From Terana coerulea (lineage: Eukaryota > Basidiomycota > Agaricomycetes > Polyporales > Phanerochaetaceae): a stretch of 13,906 nt of DNA. The notes below the pieces were generated by a model that worked only from the letters and a program-made list of their open reading frames with translations, had not been told where the DNA came from and did no database searches. Positions within the stretch are counted from its first letter, which is position 1. The number at the start of each line of letters is the position of its first letter. The stretch spans positions 1 to 13,906 of the forward strand of contig JAKOGH010000403.1 of assembly GCA_024811115.1 (NCBI GenBank). Reading direction: 5' to 3'. Made by a program: the position numbers and the translations under genes. Positions 8,672-13,906 of the stretch are shown piece after piece.

Positions 8672-9562
8672 CACTGGGAGACAGAGGAACCACATGACTT
8701 GGCGGTTGGGGACATGGCGACATGAGCAGGACAGATCGGCGTATGAGAGGCCACAAACTTGTACTAATCCGCTGCTATAGTGTTTAGTTGCTCAAACGCC
8801 ATCTGCTATCTCCAGGCCCTACCCGTCGGATGCGCGTCACAAGTGATGACACTGGAAACCCTATCGTTATTCCTCAAGGAAAGTAGAAGACTCCGTGTCT
8901 CGCTTCATGATGGCCAGCTTCAGCGCGGCAGGCGACAGTAGGGGGACGCGTACATCTCTGGAGAGGATTCATCAGCAGCAGCGCCGCGAGGAGCGACGAA
9001 AAAGAACCCACAGAGTCATGAAAACATCTCATCACCGCAATCAAGGTGCACGGTGCCTTCCATGCAGGCTAGTCGACGGAGGAATTTGAAACCTTTTGAC
9101 GAGGGCCATTGCCATTTCACCATGGAAGAATTCCAACATCAAGGTCTCACAGAGCATGGGCGTTTCGAGAGGCAAGCTGAGTGGTGAATATGAGCTCCAG
9201 GCTCATGCAGAAAGCAGCAGGACGCAAGCGGTAGATGGTCGACGGTGGTGGTGGTATGAGGGGAGGATACGAGAAACCTAAGCGCGCAGGCAGACAAGGC
9301 TTCGGAAGCTGGCTGAAACTCGCCTCACGCAACACCGCTTGGACTCATAAACGAGGTTGCTATATACAGGCAGAAAATGAATTGTGTAATTTACAGCGTG
9401 CTAACCGAGCGTGGCGGATAGTGGTGCAAGTGTGGAATGAGACTATAGTACAGCGCGGTACATATTAGATAGTGCATATACAACAAAGTAGATGGTATTG
9501 GTCCTTTCCAGCCCACGAATATCGGGTGGAATCGATGTGAGGAAAAGGGAACGCGGAAAGGA
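8672..9562. other. Upstream spacer of AAD copy 1, conserved in unit 2
   Basis: About 890 bp between the AAD promoter and the end of the ATG1 fragment. It aligns with roughly 12822-13707 of unit 2, for example around TATTCCTCAAGGA and the GCAGCAGCGC stretch. No open frame is kept between the copies, so it is probably the AAD regulatory region plus old ATG1 3'UTR. There is a GGT microsatellite at about 9244-9255. Confidence 0.5.
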
Positions 9563-10450
9563 TTATACAGAAGGATGTGCGGTGAGATGGCTAAGTGTCA
9601 GTCCGTGGATAGTACATCGTGGACTCTTAGTGATGAGCTCGAGACGAGAATGCTCGTAGTTTGCGGCATCCCATGGTGCGGGGTCGTGTTGAACATCGTC
9701 GAGATTCCGGTCGAGGCGCGTGTTCTTCAAGCGTTCCCGGTCGGTCATCTTCATATGAACACGGCATCTTACAAGTCGTAGCTTCGTGCGTTTGATCCAA
9801 GTCGCAATCGTGGTCCGGTCTTCTCCCATGAATAGGTTATCCATCTTCAGAAGATCATCCTGCAACGCATGCAGGCACCACAGCGACTCTTCGTAAAGCT
9901 TCTCGCACTCGTCATGACTTGTGGCCTGGTAAAGCAGCTCCTCGCGCGCTGCCGTGCGACTCTGGAAATGAGACCAACGTCACAAGGTATCTCGCACGAG
10001 ACGGCAAAGGACTCACCAGGTACAAGGCACGATCGTTTACAACTCAATCCAAGAAAGTCGGCGGACCACAGTACTGCGCTAGCAGCCAAGTCTTCACCAA
10101 TGCTGGTTGCACGGTCATAATATTTGACGAACTGGTCCTTGAACCAAGTCAGAGATACCCAGCGGTCAGCGAGATCGTAGGTAGCCTAACTGGCTACAAA
10201 ACAACCGATTTTCGTCGAAGCCCTCGCTCACTTCATACTCTCCATCCGGACCCCTCATTCCACGTCCAATCCTGGCCCACCGCCTCTTGACGAGATGATT
10301 TGCTGTCATCTTAGCAACGCCGAGGGGTACGAACGGTAATCGCCCGACGTGTGCGGTGAAGTCGACGCACCAAAGAGCTTTTTTCGAGGTAGCGTTCGGC
10401 GCACGAGTGAGTGCGTTGGCACGGGCTCCGACGCTTGATTGCGAACCACA
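9563..10450 (-). pseudogene. ATG1: 5'-truncated, frameshifted fragment of ATG1 (autophagy kinase) C-terminal region
   Basis: The last exon (9961-9563) reads SRTAAREELL, then CEKLYEESLWCLHALQDDLL, then EDRTTIATWIKRTKLRLVRC, which aligns with the second MIT-like repeat of Atg1/ULK C-termini. Intron 9962-10016 is canonical (GTGAGT...TCCAG). Upstream come VVNDRALYL, AQYCGPPTFLD, LTWFKDQFVKYYDRA, PDGEYEVSEGFDE (10211-10249), LFGASTSPHTSGDYRS (from 10380) and ALTRAPNATSKK. These lie in Atg1-like order but in different frames. There is a frameshift between YYDRATSIGEDLAAS and AQYCGPP, a TGA at 10044-10046 before VVNDRALYL, and a shift between the last two segments. The stretch normally between the Ser-rich linker and PDGEY seems deleted. 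The kinase domain is absent. It sits at the inner junction of the tandem duplication, so it is a passenger remnant, not a working gene. Confidence 0.72.
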
Positions 10451-10585
10451 CAAGGGGGTGCATTGCGATTTGGCGGCGCTGAAGAGACAATGCCTACGCG
10501 AGCAGACAAAGCTGGTTACTCAGAATCATGAATAACTGGAAACACGTATCTCCAGCTCGTTATTGGCTCGAGCGTTAATAAAATA

Positions 10586-10606
10586 CACGACGCAATCCGC
10601 GTCGTG
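10586..10606. repeat. 8-bp-arm palindrome, unit 2
   Basis: Same CACGACGC-AATCC-GCGTCGTG structure as in unit 1, with both arms and the loop unchanged. Confidence 0.7.
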
Positions 10607-11318
10607 TTGCGAGAAATTGAGGGCTAAGTTGGCTTCAAGCCCGAGCAAACGTGATTAGCCTCCGGGGATATCCGGCACGGGGTGATTGCCGAACGCCACA
10701 AAATTCCCATGAAGTACTCAGTCGCACCTCGCTCATCTCTGACAAGGTGGCAGAAAGCCGAATGTATCGCATTGCTGTTTTCTTTTTGAATGATCTGCAA
10801 ATATCTCTTTGTAAAAAACAGTCGTTGTTTTCGTACAGTGTTCAGGCTTGCTGTGCGGCACCTCTGCAATGCTCAAGCACGTTGGATTGACCTACACACG
10901 CCAGCCACGCTACGATTTTTGGTACTTACCGTCTTAGCTATACGGTAACCCATTTATGACCTGTCGTAGAAGCTATTTATCGGACTAACCCGCGGATTTG
11001 AAAATGTGACAGCCATAACTTGGGCATTCATGAGCAATGCAGGAGCAAGGGAATGGGCCAAGTCATTTTAAGTCATTACAGTACCGCATCTTGCTAACAC
11101 CAACTCATTTCAAACCGAACGCATTGAAACGCGTTCTAATGCGTCTATTAGAGGTATTGTCAAAGAGACAACTTGGACCTAGCCAGGTGAAAGCGGAGAG
11201 AATTCTGTACTCTGATTTGTTCCCGCAGATCCCATGTTATTTGCTTACTGGCATATCGTCTCATAAAGATCCGCTGATTTTCTCTGCATTGTAAGTTACA
11301 AGGACGTCTTCTACATGT
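10607..11318. other. Spacer 3' of the second AAD gene, with a unit-2-specific insert
   Basis: Non-coding alignment partner of 6600-7172. Between about 11095 and 11285 it holds sequence with no counterpart in unit 1, including the small inverted repeat GAACGC...GCGTTC at 11117-11136. No gene was recognised; an 85-codon frame at 11037-11294 lies mostly in the insert and has no family features. Confidence 0.45.
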
Positions 11319-12742
11319 CTATGTGCGGCGGGGGCGAATAGGCTGAGGAACAGGCCACTTGTCGAAGTGACCCGCAGAATTGTATAACCTCGAATACTCC
11401 GAGCCATCGCCCTGTGTCGTGTACACTCAGTCAGCTGACAGATATGTGCGAGCAGCATGTAACTCACGAAGTTACTGAATGGGAAGCCCTTGTTGAAAGG
11501 GACAATGTCGTCGAGAGTCTTGATTTGCTCCGGACTGAGCGAGATATCGAGCGCCTCGATGTTGGCGTGCAAGTGCTCGATCTTGCGGCCGCCGATGATG
11601 GGGAAGACGTATGGAGCTTTCTGCATGAGATATGCGATAGCGACTACAGAGCAAAGGTTATTAAGTTGCCCATGATTGTAAATATCCTTACTTACCCGAG
11701 GTGATGTGCTTCGCGCCGATCTCCTCCGCGACCTTCTCGAGCTCCAGGCATACCTTACGTTCGTTTTCGGAACGCTTCCAATCTCCGAACAAAGATCGTC
11801 CGTTTTCGCCTGACTCGATACGCTTCTGTTCCTCTGCGTCCGTGCGGATTTTACCGGCAGCGAGCACATTCCATGGAGCCAGTGCCATACCTAGGTGCAG
11901 AATGCCGTTCAATTCAAGATCCGCTGGACAACGACACACACACGCACCTTCATCCAGAGCCATAGGCAGAATATCACGCTCGAAGTCGCGCTGAAGGATG
12001 CTCCACGCGCCCTGATAGATGACAAACGGCGTCTTGCCACTCATACGCGCGTATGTGTTGGCCTTCGACACGACCCACGCCGGCGTGTCCGAGATGCCGA
12101 GGTACAGGACCTTGCCCTGGGTGACGAGGTTGTGGAGACCGTTCATGACTTCCTCGATACCAGTCGTATAGTCCCACCAGTGAACGTAAAGGATGTCGAT
12201 GTAGTCGGTCCGGAGCTTTTGGAGCGAGTCGTTGACAGAGTTGTGCAGCGACTTGATGTTGTTCCCAACATATTGCGTCTTCTGGGCAATCTCGCTCACC
12301 GGTGCGCCGCGCTTGTAGTTCGTGGTGTACTAGGCCAATGTTAGTGCGATGGTACATAGATCCTAAAATGATGTTTGCTGACCTTCGTGGCAAGAACTAT
12401 TTGGTTGCGAATATTGCGCTTCTCCATCCATTCACCGATAAACTCCTCGGATGACTGATCCTGGCTGAAGTAACGTTAACACATCGGCTAGCAAAACAGG
12501 GTGTCGATGACTTACTAGCCGTTTGCGGTGTCAATAAAGTTGCCCCCAGCCTCGTAGAACGCGTCGAGCAACTTGAAGCTGCTCTCCTTGTCCATCGCAC
12601 CCATGCCCAACGATGCCCACTTGTCGCCGATGCTCATCGCACCAAGCTGGATGGGCGACACATGTACACCTGCGAGAGGTGCGAGCTGGCGATGGCGACC
12701 AAGCTTGGTGGCGGGTTCAGCAGGAGTTGCCCAGAGACTCAT
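11319..12742 (-). CDS. AAD: Aryl-alcohol dehydrogenase (AKR family), copy 2
   Basis: Tandem paralogue of the gene at 7173-8595. The model is join 12742-12516, 12464-12383, 12329-11948, 11890-11696, 11643-11468 and 11411-11319: again 1155 nt and 384 aa, with exon lengths identical to copy 1 and no stop. The tetrad Asp71, Tyr76, Lys103 and His153 is retained. Differences include TANGYQDQ for TANNYQDE beside the catalytic Tyr, GAPVSEIAQ for [18 protein letters not shown] kept, [19 protein letters not shown], and a C-terminus [20 protein letters not shown] that is closer to the usual family ending than copy 1. Reading frame and splice signals are conserved while introns and flanks diverged, which suggests both copies have been under selection. 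Same expected reaction as copy 1; the substrate range may differ. Confidence 0.93.
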
Positions 12743-12813
12743 TGTGCGTCTTATGTCGAGGTAGAAGTAAGGATAGAGGAGGGTGCGATATCTTCCTGGA
12801 CGAGAGGTTGAGG

Positions 12814-12821
12814 TTTTTATA
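12814..12821 (-). promoter_or_regulatory. TATA box of AAD copy 2
   Basis: TATAAAAA on the minus strand is 72 bp upstream of the ATG at 12742, matching the position in copy 1. Confidence 0.65.
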
Positions 12822-13707
12822 CTCTTGGAGACACAGAGACCACATGACTTGGCAATGAGAAACATGACGACATGAGGGGGACAGTATCGGCATATGGGAG
12901 CCCACGTACAAACTTGTCTTAATCCGCTCCTGTAGGGTTTAGCGTTCCGGACCGTAGCTGCTATCTCCAGACCCTATCCGTTGTATATGCCTCACGGAAG
13001 ATGAGACTGAGAACCCTGACTGTATTCCTCAAGGAGCCCAGAAGCCTCCGTGTCGCACCGTGATGACCAAGGTCGACGCGGCAGGCGGCGGCCGGTGTAC
13101 GCGTACGTCTCTGGGAGAGAATTCATCAGCAGCAGCGCCCCGAGGAGCGACGGAAGATAACCTACGGAGTCATGAAAAACCATCTCGGCACCCGAATGAG
13201 GGTGCACGGTGCCTTCCAAGCAGGTCAGTCGACGGGGAAAGCCTTTTCACGATGAGGGCCATTCCCGTTTGATCGGGAGATACTACCATGGTCTCACAGA
13301 GCGTGACGTTCTCGAAAGCCAAGCCGAGTGGTCAAAACGAGCCCTGGGCTCATGCTAAAACCAGCAGGATGCAAGCTGTACATGGTCGACGATGGTAGTG
13401 GTAGAAAAGGGGAGAGATTGAGGAACTCAGGAAACTAAGCGCGCAAACAGACAAGGCTGAAGCTTTGAAGCGCATCGCACAGCACCGCTTGAGCTCATAA
13501 ACGAGGTTGTTATATGTAGTCAGAAAATGGATCGTATAATGTACAGGATGCTAACCAAGTATGACGGATAGTGGTACAACTGTGGAATGAGACTACAGCG
13601 AGGTACATATTAGATAGTGTATATACAACAAAGTGAATGGTATTGGTCCATTCCAGCCCATGAATATCCAGTGGAATCGATGCGAAGAGAAGGGAGCATG
13701 AAAAGGA
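12822..13707. other. Upstream spacer of AAD copy 2
   Basis: Alignment partner of 8672-9562. It is clearly homologous but carries many small indels. No gene was recognised; short open frames here are not shared with unit 1. Confidence 0.5.
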
Positions 13708-13906
13708 TCATACAGACAGTGCGGTGAGATGTCTAAGTGTCAATTCTTGGACGGGAATATCGTTGACTCCTAGTGATGAGACGGAGAATGTTGGTAGTGT
13801 GCGGCATCCCATGGTGCGGGGTCGTTGCACGTCGTCGAGGTTTCGGTCGAGGCGTGCGTCCTTCAAACGCTCCCGGTCGGTCATGCCCATACGGACACGA
13901 CATCGT
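13708..13906 (-). pseudogene. ATG1: 3' end of a second ATG1 copy, cut by the window edge
   Basis: From the window edge the minus strand reads RCRVRMGMTDRERLKDARLDRNLDDVQ, given here as two parts: RCRVRMGMTDRERL and KDARLDRNLDDVQ. It aligns with RCRVHMKMTDRERL and KNTRLDRNLDDVQ of unit 1. Directly after DDVQ it lacks two bases present in unit 1, so the tail (unit 1: HDPAPWDAANYEH) is read in another frame to a TGA at 13708-13710. Most of this copy lies beyond the window, so it could be the resident functional ATG1 with an altered C-terminal tail rather than a pseudogene. Confidence 0.5.

Larger units (their letters stand above)
6474..10480. repeat. Tandem duplication unit 1 (about 4.0 kb)
   Basis: Starting at GAAGAGACAAT (6474), the sequence aligns with unit 2 starting at the same word (10481). 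Matching segments include the palindrome near 6580, the AAD gene, its promoter, the long spacer to its right and the 3' end of ATG1. Left of 6474 the sequence is the 5' flank of kinase-like copy B; left of 10481 it is the ATG1 fragment. The breakpoint therefore joined the ATG1 interior to this flank. Offsets between the units drift from 4007 to about 4147 bp because of indels, so the duplication is not recent. Confidence 0.85.
10481..13906. repeat. Tandem duplication unit 2, running off the window
   Basis: It begins at GAAGAGACAAT directly after the ATG1 fragment of unit 1 and aligns with unit 1 to the end of the window. Order and strand are the same: palindrome, AAD, promoter spacer, ATG1 3' end. 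Its 3' AAD spacer is about 140 bp longer than in unit 1. Confidence 0.85.

Noticed and set aside
1..13906. CRISPR array, tRNA, rRNA or complete transposon
   Set aside because: No regularly spaced repeats, cloverleaf-like sequence, rRNA motifs or transposase/reverse transcriptase frames were seen on either strand.

Overview
The window looks like genomic DNA of a basidiomycete fungus, most likely an Agaricomycete. Genes are split by very short introns (about 48-80 bp) with GTRNGT donors, CTRAY-like branch sites and YAG acceptors, and several have TATA boxes 70-105 bp upstream of the start codon. The gene content also fits: aryl-alcohol dehydrogenase (AAD) genes, an Atg1 C-terminus, and kinase-like and nuclease-like genes resembling lineage-specific mushroom families. 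No bacterial operon, tRNA, rRNA, CRISPR array or complete transposon was recognised. All identifications are by eye, without a database search.

Layout. (1) 1-950 (+): a small spliced gene of unknown function with a TATA box. (2) 950-1713: no convincing gene. (3) 1714-2871 (-): kinase-like pseudogene, copy A. (4) 3548-4904 (+): a multi-exon gene whose 3' half carries a PD-(D/E)XK nuclease-like signature. (5) 5094-6355 (-): kinase-like gene, copy B, largely intact, converging on the nuclease-like gene. (6) 6474-10480 and 10481-13906+: a tandem duplication of about 4.0 kb. Each unit carries an AAD gene on the minus strand with identical six-exon structure, followed to the right by a piece of the 3' end of an ATG1 (autophagy kinase) gene, also on the minus strand. 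Unit 2 runs off the window edge.

Both AAD genes splice cleanly to 384 codons and keep the aldo-keto reductase tetrad, so they are probably functional NADPH-dependent aryl-alcohol/aldehyde oxidoreductases, possibly of lignin-aromatic metabolism. The ATG1 segment in unit 1 is a passenger: it lacks the kinase domain and carries frameshifts, a stop and an internal deletion. The left half is a patchwork of fast-evolving genes (kinase-like A and B flanking the nuclease-like gene), with copy A visibly decaying. The most novel content is the kinase-like/nuclease-like neighbourhood. The best-supported content is the AAD tandem duplication.
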